DNA of 64,000 bases from Luscinia megarhynchos (lineage: Eukaryota > Chordata > Aves > Passeriformes > Turdidae), in contig CM067589.1 of the NCBI GenBank assembly GCA_034336665.1, positions 4,927,290-4,991,289 of the forward strand. The letters are read 5' to 3'. The notes under the pieces were generated by a model. The model was not told the DNA's origin. It worked only from the letters and a program-made list of their open reading frames with translations, and ran no database searches. Below are positions 23,576 to 33,809 of the stretch, piece by piece. The translations under genes and the position numbers were made by a program. Position 1 is the first letter of the stretch, and every line of letters starts with the position of its first letter.

Positions 23576-23640
23576 CTGTCCCTGTTCCTGTCCCTGTGCC
23601 CCTGTCCCTGTCCCTGTCCCGGTCCCTGTCCCCGTCCCAG
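22790..23640. repeat. (GTCCCT)n-type hexamer array
   Basis: Diverged CACTGTCCCTGT at the left grades into nearly pure CTGTCCCTGTCC from about 23130 to 23640. The array ends about 140 bp before the CCAAT repeat of the ACBD4 promoter. Confidence 0.93.
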
Positions 23641-23781
23641 CGCTGCAGTTCCCCCCGTTCCCGCCAGGCGGCGCTCCCCGCCCCTCACGCCGCGGGCCGC
23701 ACTGTCCGGCCGGCAGGGGGCGCGCGCGCCGCGCTCAGCTCGGGGAGCTCAGGGGAGGGAGGGGCGCGTTCCGGGAGCCGC

Positions 23782-23920
23782 GCGCTGATTGGGCGCGGCG
23801 CGGAGGGGCCGATGGAAGACGGGCGCTGATTGGGCGCGGCGCGGAGGGGCCGATGGAAGCCGCGCGCTGATTGGGCGCGGCGCGGAGGGGCCGATGGAAG
23901 ACGGGCGCTGATTGGCCCCG
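23782..23920 (+). promoter_or_regulatory. ACBD4 promoter: four inverted CCAAT boxes at 41-bp period
   Basis: GCGCTGATTGG recurs with ATTGG at 23788, 23829, 23870 and 23911. Between them the unit GCGCGGCGCGGAGGGGCCGA is identical; endings alternate between ACGG and CCGC. The last copy changes right after ATTGG. The block ends about 64 bp before the ACBD4 ATG in a CpG island, so it is very likely the core promoter. NF-Y is the expected binder of CCAAT. Confidence 0.8.
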
Positions 23921-23983
23921 CGCTGTCCCCGCTCGGAGAGGACCGCGCCGGGCCGGGCCGGGGCGGTGCGGGCCGGTCCCGCC

Positions 23984-26900
23984 ATGGAGGAGCCGGGCTG
24001 CGGGGCGCAGTTCCGCGCCGCCGTGCAGGTGATCCAGGGGCTGCCGCGGAGCGGTGAGTACGGGCCGGGGCCGGGAGCGGGGCCGGGCAGCCGCGGCGCC
24101 GGCGGCTCCGCTGACCGCGTCCCGCAGGTGCGTACCGCCCCTCCTACGAGGAGATGCTGCGCTTCTACAGCTACTACAAGCAGGCGACGGCGGGGTGCTG
24201 CCGGGGCCCGCGGCCCGGCTTCTGGGACCCCATCGGCCGCTACAAGTGGTAAGTGAGAGCGGGGGGTCCCGGTTCCGCTCGGCGCGGTCGGTTCCCGGCG
24301 CCGCTCACCCCCGGCCCGCAGGGACGCCTGGCACAGCCTGGGCGCGATGTCCAAGGAGGAGGCGATGGCCGCGTACGTGGCGGAGATGAAGAAGGTGGCC
24401 CAGAAGGTAACGGGGCGGGCGGGGGCCGGGCCGGGCGCCGCGCCGTGCCCGTGTCCAGCCGCGGCCCTCCGCAGGTCATCGACACCGTGCCCATGGACGA
24501 GAGCACCGAGGAGATGTTCCGCTACTTCGAGCCGCTCTACGAGGTGATCCACGACATGCCGCGGCCCCCCGAGTCCTTCTTCAGGCGGAGAGGGGGTGAG
24601 TCGTGCCCGCCTGCCCTCGGTGCTGTCCCGCTTTGCCCCGCTCCGTCCCGGGCCGGGATGGGCACTCCGTGTCCGAGGGCTCTTCGGGCAGCCCGCCGTC
24701 CCGTTGTGTGGCACGTTCTGGGCTTTCTCTCCGCACACTTTGAGGGCCAGCGTTGGAGCTTTGGCCGCGGTCCGTGTGTGCGGGGGCCGGGATCAGCTCC
24801 CGGCTCCGCTCCCCCTTGGCTCCGGCTCGGCTGCTGGAACATCTGCACACGCCGCCAGGTCCCGCTTGGAGGGGATGTGGAGAAACAGGGCTTGAGTAAT
24901 GGGATTATTTGGACCGGTTTGTGCCAGAGGGGATCCCTCAGCCCTTCCCCTGCCTCTGGCTGCCGCAGGTGCCGGGAGGGCGCTGGGGACCGTCCCACCC
25001 GCCGTGCTGGGCTGCCCTGGGTGTCTGCCTGGGGGTCACACAGGCACAGCGATCAGCTCAGCAGCGCAGGGGCCGCCAGGGCTTGTTCACAGCGGGGGTG
25101 TGACCTGTCAGTGCTTTGGGGGAGCCCTGGCCAGCAGACTCACTCCCGAAGCGTCTGTCCTGTGCCTGTCACCCCTCGCTTCCAGCAGGGACGCCAAAAC
25201 CTGGTGTCTGTAAGGCTTGGCCCCAGGGCAGCCACTCCTTCCAGTGGTACCCAGCTGCTTTGTTCTCCATTTTGATGCTGAAAACCTTTAAAAGGCAGGC
25301 TTAGTTTTTCTCTGAAGTTTAAAAGTTGTGTCTAAACTGGTCATAATCCACTTGGGAGTGTCCCTTACAGGTGACACTGTCACTTAAATCTAAACCTGGC
25401 GGTGCCTGCAGGAGCCCAAGGTGGCTGGAACTGACTGAGGTCCAAAGCACTGAGCTCCTGAAGGTGTTGAGTCATTTGTGTTAAAGGTTCCCAAACCTGC
25501 CTTCAGACACTGCTATCCCTGCTTTGGTTGCTCTTAACCAGAGCAGAAAGTGGATTTCAGAGTGTGGAGCGTGGCAGGTGCCTCTGGTGGCTTTTGGGCA
25601 CAGAGCTGGGAGTCTGGGCAGCTTTGGTTTTGTTTATTTACACAGACAACACATTATAAAGTGTCCAAGTCCCTCCAGGTGTGCAGTGCACTTTCACCAG
25701 AGCCTTGTGAACGTGGCTGGTCTGTGCTGGTGCTGTGAGGTCACAGCACACCCTGAGGAGGATTTGGGAATGGGGGGATCCCAGCCCTGGCACTGCCCCT
25801 GTGTGGGGTGCAGCCTTGTCCCCCCAGGGGTGTCCTGGGATGCTGAAGGCAGGCTGGGCACAGCAGAGAGGTGCAGGCAAGCAGCACAGCAGGGCAGCGT
25901 TGCCACACACCTGCCTGCCCAGGAGCAGGGAGCAAAGTCCCTGGAAATCTGGCTGGGATTAACCCTGTGGGGTCAGAGCTGCTCAGGGGGCTGCTGCCCA
26001 CACAAGGCTCTTCTTGCTTTGGGCTCTTTGTTAACCATGGCTGTGCTGTGGGCCCTGGGCACTGCCAGGGGACAGGACTGTCACTGTCACTCACCAGTGC
26101 TGGTCCCTCTGCCTGCTGCCACAGGGCTCGGGGACAGGGACACCCCAACCAGCCCTGGGTGAGCAAGGTGGTCTGCACAGGATAAACCCACATGAGTTCA
26201 CATGAATTCCTGGGCTGTCAGCAAACAAAGCTGGCTCCTCTCCTTCCCTGCCAGCTGCTGGCACCTCCAGAGATGGCTGGTCCCTGGCTGGTCCCTGGCA
26301 TCTGCGTGTCCCCCAGCTGTGCTGGCAGGGCAGCCCAGCCACAGGGAGCCAGCACTGCAAGGACAACACGGCTCTGACCCCACAAAGTGACCCTGCTGTG
26401 CCTCTCCCTCCCCGTGCAGAGAGCCAGGGGAGGCCAGAGGGCCCCAGCCAGGATGTGCCAGCGAGCAGCCCGGCTCCAGAGAGCCCCAGAGACAGCGTGC
26501 CTGGGGAGCAGCAGGACGGGCAGCACGGGCCAGGTTGGTGTCCCTGGTGTGGCCAGCACCTGGCAGAGACCCCGTGGAGCAGGCACTGGGGCTGGGGCTC
26601 CTTCCACCCACAGAACCCACGTGGGATTGGCTCTGCCTCACTCCTGTCTGTGCAAAGGGGCCCGACTCTGCTAAACTGCGGGGACAAGGGGAGGCTGCTG
26701 CCCCATGGCCTGGGAAAATACCACCCTGGAAGGTCTGTGATCCATGAGAGGATGTTCTGCCTCGGCTCAAGCCACGTTTGCTGCTTCCTTGGATTGGGAC
26801 TCACAGTGCTAAGCCCTGGCCCTCCCTGGGGATGCCTCAGCTCTGGCTTTTCTCTCACAGCCCCTTTTGCAGGTCCCACCCTGTGCCTCCCTCCAGGGGC

Positions 26901-29900
26901 CCCTGGCTGTGCCCTGGGGTGGGCAGGGTGCTGCAGGAGGTTCCTCCTCCCACTGCGGCTCGAGCCTTCCCCCAGGAGCAAATATGGTCACAGAGCGAGT
27001 GCCAGTGTCCCAGCCGTGCCAGCTCCAGCGCTGGGGCTGGCAGTGCCCGGGGAGCTGGGCACTTTCCCTGCCTGTGCCACTGCTGCCCAGGGCCGTGGGC
27101 ATTGTGCCAGTGGGGCTGAAGGGGAATTCAGTCCTTGGATTCATGGCCATGATCTGGGCAATGTTAACAGAGCTGCTTCTGCCCCCACAGTGCCTCAGTT
27201 TCCCTCTCCTGCCTCGCCCTGGGCACATCCCTTGCTTCACCTGCTGCCCTCCAGACACGGCTGGGCACCCCTGCCCTGCCCAGGGCTCAGCCCTGTGTTC
27301 CCTTGCAGGAGCTGGGCTGGCTCCTGCCCCCGAGGGGAGCCAGGTGACGAGTGACACTGAGGGGGACACGTTCTGTGACACCCTGGAGCAGATGGAGCCT
27401 GAGAAGGTAATGGAGGAAATGCTGGAGGCTTTGCCATCCCTGCCCTGCCTGCACTGCACAGCACCACCAGCCTGGGAGCCTCACAAACCTGCAGGGACGC
27501 CCTCCTGCACAGTCTCTGCTTTGTGTCACTCCTGGAGCCTGGTCCCTGTCACAGGGGGATGCTGGGGAGCCTCCCCAGTCCCCCCTTTCCTGTGGTGCAG
27601 CTCTGATGGGGCACTGAGGGCTGTTGGGGCTGGGCAGGACCAGCAGCTCTGCATGGGTGTCACCACCTGGATTGTTCCCCTGACCTTCTCCCTGCCCTCT
27701 GCCCACGGGCCACATTTGGCACTTGAGGTGCCATGGTGAGGCCTGGCAGATCTGGTGGAATGAGGGAGGAAGCTCCCCCTCTTTTGCCACCTCAAGTCTG
27801 GGCACCTCACTCCCCTCAGGTGTCACCTCCAAGCCAGGTGCTGGCTGGTGTTACCACTGGGATTCAACTTCACTCAGTCCCACGCACCCTCCACCCCCAA
27901 AAATGCCACCACAAGGCAGAGAAGGACTGCAGTGCTGCCCTGGCATCCCCCTCCCTGCCCTGGGGAGGGGAGCGGGGGTCTCAGGGCCCTTCTCTCCCAT
28001 CTCACAGGCTGGGCAGGGGCGGGGGCTCACCCCAAATGGGGCCCAGGCTGGGGCTGAGCCCCCAGTGCCCCACAGTGCTGGGCAGGGCGAGCGGGGCGAA
28101 GGCAGAAGAGCCGAGGGGAGCAGCAGCACCGACCTCCCAGCCCTGGGCTCCGAGAGAGGTGGGTGCAGATTGTCCCTGTGCCCTTTGCAGCTGCTGCCCC
28201 ACATCCCATGGGCTGGGCTGGGGGATGGGGGCTGGGGGCTGCCACCACCCCCGGGGGACCAAGTTTAGCTCCAGCACCCCACATCATCAGTAGCTGAAGG
28301 AAGTCAGAAGTGTCCTGTCTCTGCACCCCTTGGTCCCCAAGCAGTTCAGTGGCTTTACTTACAGGACACAGCCCTTCCTTTGCCCATTTGTTGCAGTGGT
28401 ACAAATTTGCCTAAATTTGGAGAATGCTGTGCTGGCCCTCCAGCAGCCAAGCAAGGAATGCTGCTGGTCCGTGGCTCCCTGTGCCCAGCTCCTGCTCCTG
28501 GTCCAACCCCATCAGCGGTGCCTTTGGGTGTGGGTGGTGCCAGGGGTGAGCTCTGCCCAGGAGGGCAGGGGGTGAAGCTGGGCCCGGTGCCCTGGAGGCC
28601 TTGGGGACAGTGCCACTCACCTGGTGCCACCCACCACTGCTGCTGGGGACCACCGGGCCTCGAGCTGTGCCCCTGCAGGGAGGAACCTCCTGCCACCCTC
28701 TGTGCTGTCCCCAGGCATACTGGGCTGCCCTGAGGTGGCATTGCCACCCTCATCCGTGGGACTGGTGCCATTGCCTCACCTGGGCACAGCCCACGTGTCT
28801 CACCCTTTCCCCTGTTACTGTTCCCTTCCGGGCTGCCCGACCTTGCCAGTGAACTTGTCCCGATCAGGCTGGGCTGGCCGGGCTGGGCTGTCCCCAAGGG
28901 CTGGCAGCGAGTCCTGCCTGTGTTCTGCTCACAGCCTGCATTACCCAGGTGTTTTCTGGGCTGGCTGGCGCCTTTGCTGGGCCCGGGGTAGGGCAGGGAG
29001 GAGTTGCCCAGGCCCTGGGTGTCCTGCCCAGTGGTGGCACCTTCACCAGGTGTCACAAGGTGACCCACACACACCACAGCACCCATCCCTTTGGTGGGCT
29101 GGCCACCCCCTGCCACCACCACGGCACCGCAGGGACACAGTGGCTGGCCCTGGGGACAGCCCGGGTGCAGCTGGGGCTGCTGGGCCGGGCTGGGAGCAGC
29201 TGTGGGAGCCCCTGCTCAGCGGTGGGTGGCACGGGGGATGGGCTCAGCCTGCCCGGCCACGTGTGCCCGTCGCTGTGCCCGCAGGTGTCCGGCGGGCCGG
29301 GGGGGACCCCGGCAGCGGCCCCGGGCCGGCACTGGCCCCGGGGCTGGCGGCCGAGCTGGAGGCGCACGCGGCCGGCGCGGTGCGGGCGCTGCAGGAGGAG
29401 CTGCGGCGGGTGCGGGAGCGGCTCAGCCGCCTGGAGACGCTCGGCGCTGCCCAGGTACGGCCGGGCCGGGGCTGGCGGGACAGCAGCGCCCGGCTCCGGC
29501 CTGGGACAGCGCTGGACAGGTGGGGGCTCCCCACGGTGCTGGTGCCGCCCGGAGCCGGCCCGCAGTGCGGGCGGGGAACTGCTGCCCCTCGCTGCCACTG
29601 CCTCCCTCATTGCCCCTGTGCCCCTCATTCCCCCTGCTCCCTCCCTTCCCATTGCCCCCTCATTCCCATTGCCCCTCATTCCCACTGCCCCCTTTCATCT
29701 CCCATTGCCCCTCATTCCACTGCCCTCATTCCCCTGCTCCCTCATTCCCCATTGCCCCCTCATTCCCCACTGCCCCTCATTCCCCTGCTCCCCTCATTCC
29801 CACTGTCCCCCTCATTCCCCACTGCCCCTTCATTCCCCTTGCTCCCTCATTCCCATTGCCCCCCTCATTCCCATTTCGCCCTCATTCCCATTGCCCCCTC

Positions 29901-30668
29901 ATTCCCACTGCCCCCTCATTCCCACTGCTCCCCTCATTCCCCACAGCCCCTCATTCCCACTGCTCCCCTCATTCCCACTGCTCCCCCTCATTCCCACTGC
30001 TCCCCTCATTCCTACTTCCCCCTCATTCCCCCTGCTCCCTTCATTCCTGCTGCCCCCCTCATTCCCACTGCCCCTCATTCCTGCTGTCCCTGGGGTCCTG
30101 GCCCAGCTGCATGATCTGGATCCCTCGCAGGAGCCCTGCATGGACTTGCCAGGCCATTCCCTCCCTCTCACAAGGGCACAGGTGCTGGAAGGGGGATGCC
30201 AGCCCCACCTGCACCCCAGATCCTCTCCTGTCTTGCAGGAGGATGCGGCAGGGACAGATGAGGGCCCGGCACTTGCTCCACAGGTGAGTTGGGGGCGGAG
30301 GAAGTGCTGTGGGGTGACCCTGCTGTCCCCCTGCCCGCCCAGCAGCTCACCGGGGCCCGGGGACACAGCTGGGGGAGGTCAGAGAAGGGACCCTCAGCTG
30401 GGAGCAGGTGACATCCGCGGGGACATGGCGGTGTGAGGCACCATCTCCAGAGGAGGAGGGGAGTGACCAGGACCACCGAGCAGCGGCAGTGGTTCCTTTC
30501 AGCAGAGGGCTGAGGGGATGTTCGGTGACACCGGTGACACTCTGTCCCCTGGCCAGGCGATGTCTCCGTGGCACCTGACCGTGTCCCCGCGAACGCTGCT
30601 GCTTCCTGGCCACCTGGCCCTTCGTCACCCAGTGGCTGCTGCGCCACTGGCAGGGCAGGAAGAGGTGA
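23984..30668 (+). CDS. ACBD4: ACBD4: acyl-CoA binding domain protein 4, final exon frame-disrupted
   Basis: Binds long-chain acyl-CoA; the family acts at peroxisome-ER contacts through a C-terminal membrane anchor. Exons: 23984-24053, 24128-24248, 24322-24406, 24475-24595, 26420-26533, 27309-27406, 28008-28158, 29285-29454, 30239-30283, 30557-30668. All junctions are phase-compatible through exon 9 (975 nt, 325 codons). ACB domain is about residues 5-90 ([35 protein letters not shown]). Exon 6 carries an FFAT-like FCDTLEQ. Exon 8 gives a short coiled coil ([19 protein letters not shown]). The final exon starts in frame ([13 protein letters not shown]), but the anchor [20 protein letters not shown] and its stop (30666) are in the +1 frame; see findings. 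Exons 5, 7 and 9 are less conserved and less certain. The start [10 protein letters not shown] is the first ATG in the CpG island. Confidence 0.9.
29592..30090. repeat. CCTCATTCCCACTGCCC minisatellite
   Basis: Units of about 16-17 bp fill much of the ACBD4 intron between the exons at 29454 and 30239. Non-coding. Confidence 0.9.
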
Positions 30669-30979
30669 CCACGCCGTCCCCGCTGCCACCGCCACCCCTC
30701 CTTCGCCATCCCGCTTCGCACGAGCCGGGGAAGCGCCACGGAGCCACGCGGGCATCGCCTCAGCAGCCACGGCTGCGGGCCGGGGGCACCCCGGGCACGG
30801 CACCGACACTCAGGGCAGCAGCGGCACCGGGAGCGGCGCCGGAGCGGGGCCGGCATCGCCCCGCACGGGCCCGGGCAGCCGCGCCGCCAACGCCACGCAC
30901 AGACGGACCGGGACCGGCCACGGGCCCGACCGCGGCCCCCGCGGCCGCGGGGCGCTGGGACAGCACCGAACCTGCCTCA

Positions 30980-30985
30980 ATTAAA
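30980..30985 (+). terminator. Poly(A) signal of ACBD4
   Basis: ATTAAA about 310 bp after the expected ACBD4 stop at 30666-30668. The uninterrupted frame from exon 10 would run past this site to 31111. Confidence 0.6.
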
Positions 30986-31689
30986 GTTGCCTTTTCGGTT
31001 CAGCCCCGCTGCCTGTGCCCTGCGAGGGGAGGGGACTGCAGCGGAGCGCTGCGGCCCGGCCACTGTCCCCCCCGCCACCGCTGTCCCCGCCGGGTCAGCT
31101 CTCGTGGCTAGAGGGGCAGGTGGCCGTGGCTGCCTGTCCCCCCGGCTCCATGCCCACCCTCCCCTGTGCCACCGGGCCCGTGCCGGACCCTGCGGGGGAC
31201 CCCCGGCCCCTCCCTGGTGCCGCCCCGGGGTGCCCGGCGGCCCTGTCGCGGTGTGGGGCTGGGCAGCGCCGGTTCCCCCGCTGGTGACACAGACCCCCCG
31301 GTCAGCGGGCTGTGCCCCGCCCGCCCGAGAGGCTCCGGGCGTGGGACCCGCGGGGCCCCCCTGTCCTGCTCCCCCCTCAGACACGGAGCCCCACAGCACT
31401 CCCGGAGCCGCCCCCGGCCCGGCCATGGCTCCCCCAGCCGTGTGTCCCCATGGCGTGGGTCCCTCAGCGGGGACCCCAAACCCCTCCAGCCCCCCCAAAA
31501 GGCCGCGGGGTCCTCCCGCTCCCGAAAATGGGGCCCGAGGGGAACATCGCCACCGTGGGCGGGGTGGCAGGACCAGGAATGGAACCAGTACTGGGACCAG
31601 CACAAGGCCCGGGGCCTCCCCATTCCCATCCCCCCGCACCCCTCCCCCCGCACCCCTCGGGCTTCGGGAGCGCAGCTCCGCACCGCCCC

Positions 31690-32575
31690 TGAAAAAAGGC
31701 ACGCGGCGCCTTTAAGAAAGGACTTCTTTCCGCTTCGGTTTGTTTACATCTCCCTCCGCCAACTGCAGCACCGCCGCATTCGCACGGCGCCGGGATCCTT
31801 CCGCCCGCCCCCTTCCCCCCGGGCCGGCGCGTTCCCGGAGCTCCTCCCGGACTCTCCTGGCCCGGCCCGGCCCGGTCCGGCCATGTAAAACCCCCCCGGT
31901 GCCGGAGCCGCAGCACCGCCGGCGGCGCCTCCGCCGCGCGGGGACTCTTTTCGGACCGTGCCACAGCCCCGCCGCGGGGGTGGAGCGCGCGCGCTGCCCT
32001 CGGCGCGGGCCTGAAGGTCGCAGGGCGCGCGCGGCCCCGCGTAGGGCGATTCCCCCGCCGCGTGGTACGGCCCGGTCCCGCCCTCGCCCCTTCGCGATTG
32101 GTGGCGCCGCGCACGACTGACGCCCGTCCCGACCAATGGCGGCCAGTTCCTGCAACGGCCAGGGGCGTGTCCCGCCGGGCGGGCCCGCCCCCCGCGCCCG
32201 CCGATTGGTTGCGAGGCGGCACCGCCCGCGCGCGCGGAGCCGTGGCGGCAGCGCGGAGCGCGCGGCGGGGGCGGGGCCCGGCGCGCGGCGGGGCGGGGCG
32301 CACAGGGCGCCTGCGCGGGGAGGGGCGGGGCGCGCGCGGGTATAAAGGGGACGGCGGCGGCCGAGGAGAGGCAGTCGGGAGCGGGCGGCGGCGGGCGCGG
32401 GCTGGGGCGTGGGGTGGGATTGCGGCGGGAGCGGCGGCGGCGCGTGCAGTGCGCGCGGGGAGGCGGGCCCGGCGGCGTTAAACCTCCCCCGGGCCATGTC
32501 TCGGTCGGCCTGAGCGGGGCCGGCCCCATGCGGCGCCGGTAGCGCCCGTCAGCGAGCGTAGCCGAGCGCAGCGCT
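31690..32575 (+). promoter_or_regulatory. HEXIM1 promoter and 5' leader with TATA box, CCAAT boxes and two short upstream frames
   Basis: CpG island. NF-Y-type boxes: ATTGG 32097, CCAAT 32133, ATTGG 32204. TATAAA at 32341-32346 sets a likely start near 32370. The leader holds two upstream ATGs, each with a quick stop: 32496-32513 (five codons) and 32528-32542 (four codons), the latter ending 33 bp before the main ATG. These could lower translation of HEXIM1. Confidence 0.75.
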
Positions 32576-33508
32576 ATGGCCGACGCGGCGCCCGCTGAAC
32601 CGGGGCCGGAGCCCCAGTGCCAACCGGAGCTTCGCTCCGAGCCCGAGGCGCGGCCGGAGCCTCAGGCTGAGCCCGAGCCGCAGGCTGAGCCCGAGCCGCA
32701 GCCCGAGCGCGGAGAGGCGCCGGCGGAGGACGGCGATGCCGGGCGGCTGCCGCCCCCCGGGGCGGAGGCGGCGGCGGGCGGCGCCGAGGGGCGGCCGCCG
32801 GCGGGTGGAGCGGGGCGTCCCGGCCTGGGCCCGCGGTACCGGGCCGTGGGACGCACCGAGGAGTGGCCGGTGAAGAAGAAGCACCGTCGGCGGCCGTCGA
32901 AGAAGAAGCGGCGTTGGAAGCCGTACTCGAAGCTGAGCTGGGAGGAGAAGCAGCAGTTCGACGAGCGGCAGAGCCTCCGCGCCTCCCGGCTGCGGGCGGA
33001 GATGTTCGCCAAGGGGCAGCCGGTGGCTCCCTACAACACCACGCAGTTCCTCATGGAGGACCATGACCAGGAGGAGCCCGACCTGAAAACCGGGCTGTAC
33101 CCGCGGCGAGCGGCCGCCAAGTCGGACGACACGAGCGAGGAGGATTTCCTGGACGACGCGGCGGATGAGGACGGGGGCAGCGACGGGATGGGGGGGGACG
33201 GCAGCGAGTTTCTGCAGAGGGACTTCTCGGAGACGTACGAGCGGTACCATGTGGAGAGCCTGCAGAACATGAGCAAGCAGGAGCTGGTGAAGGAGTACCT
33301 GGAGCTGGAGAAGTGCCTCTCGCGCATGGAGGAGGAGAACAACCGGCTGAGAATGGAGAGCAAAAAAGCCGGGGGGGAGGCGGCGGACCCGGCGCGGGTG
33401 CAGGCGCTGGAGCGGGAGGTGGACAGGCTGCGAGCCGAGAACCTGCGGCTGCTGCGGGAGCAGGAGCTGCCCCGGCAGGAAAAGGGCCCCTGCAAGCCGG
33501 GGGAGTGA
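32576..33508 (+). CDS. HEXIM1: HEXIM1: 7SK-dependent P-TEFb inhibitor, single exon
   Basis: A 310-residue nuclear protein that binds 7SK RNA and, as a dimer, inhibits CDK9-cyclin T (P-TEFb), holding back transcription elongation. The N-terminus is rich in Glu-Pro repeats (AEPEPQ units, about residues 20-45). The arginine/lysine RNA-binding motif KKKHRRRPSKKKRRWKPYSK lies at about 100-119, followed by SLRASRLRAEMFAKGQPVAP and the PYNTTQFLM motif that contacts P-TEFb. Then comes an acidic stretch (TSEEDFLDDAADEDGGSDG), SEFLQRDFSETYERYH, and a C-terminal coiled coil from about 235 (NMSKQELVKEYLELEK, LEREVDRLRAENLRLL). Human HEXIM1 is 359 residues; this one has a shorter N-terminus. No intron, as in the family. 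The ATG is chosen because the conserved frame begins there after upstream ATGs that terminate. Confidence 0.97.
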   Translation: MADAAPAEPGPEPQCQPELRSEPEARPEPQAEPEPQAEPEPQPERGEAPAEDGDAGRLPPPGAEAAAGGAEGRPPAGGAGRPGLGPRYRAVGRTEEWPVKKKHRRRPSKKKRRWKPYSKLSWEEKQQFDERQSLRASRLRAEMFAKGQPVAPYNTTQFLMEDHDQEEPDLKTGLYPRRAAAKSDDTSEEDFLDDAADEDGGSDGMGGDGSEFLQRDFSETYERYHVESLQNMSKQELVKEYLELEKCLSRMEEENNRLRMESKKAGGEAADPARVQALEREVDRLRAENLRLLREQELPRQEKGPCKPGE

Positions 33509-33789
33509 CACTGGACAGGGGGGGCGCGGGGGGTTTTACAGTGCTGGGTGGAACATTCGGTCCTTGTACAGAGTCGCCGCGGACCCTTTTTATGGGATAA
33601 ACTGCAGCTGGAGGGGCCGAGGGCTCCCCCTTTTTTAGGTGGCTGTGACGGGGCGAGGGGGGGTTGATGTATTGGTGATATCTGGTTTATGGTTTTATTT
33701 TTTTTTTTGTGTCTAAACCAAAAAAAGAAAAAAAAATCCCCAGGAAAGCTGTAAATTGGCCAAAACTGACTATAAAAATATAGAGGTCT

Positions 33790-33795
33790 AATAAA
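33790..33795 (+). terminator. Poly(A) signal of HEXIM1
   Basis: AATAAA 282 bp after the HEXIM1 stop, in a sharply AT-rich 3' UTR following the GC-rich coding region. Confidence 0.8.
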
Positions 33796-33809
33796 TTTAA
33801 TTACTTGTA

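Noticed and set aside
30518..31111. 198-codon frame as a novel long ACBD4 C-terminus
   Set aside because: It passes the likely poly(A) site, is Pro/Ala/Arg-rich, and the conserved anchor and stop exist in the neighbouring frame.
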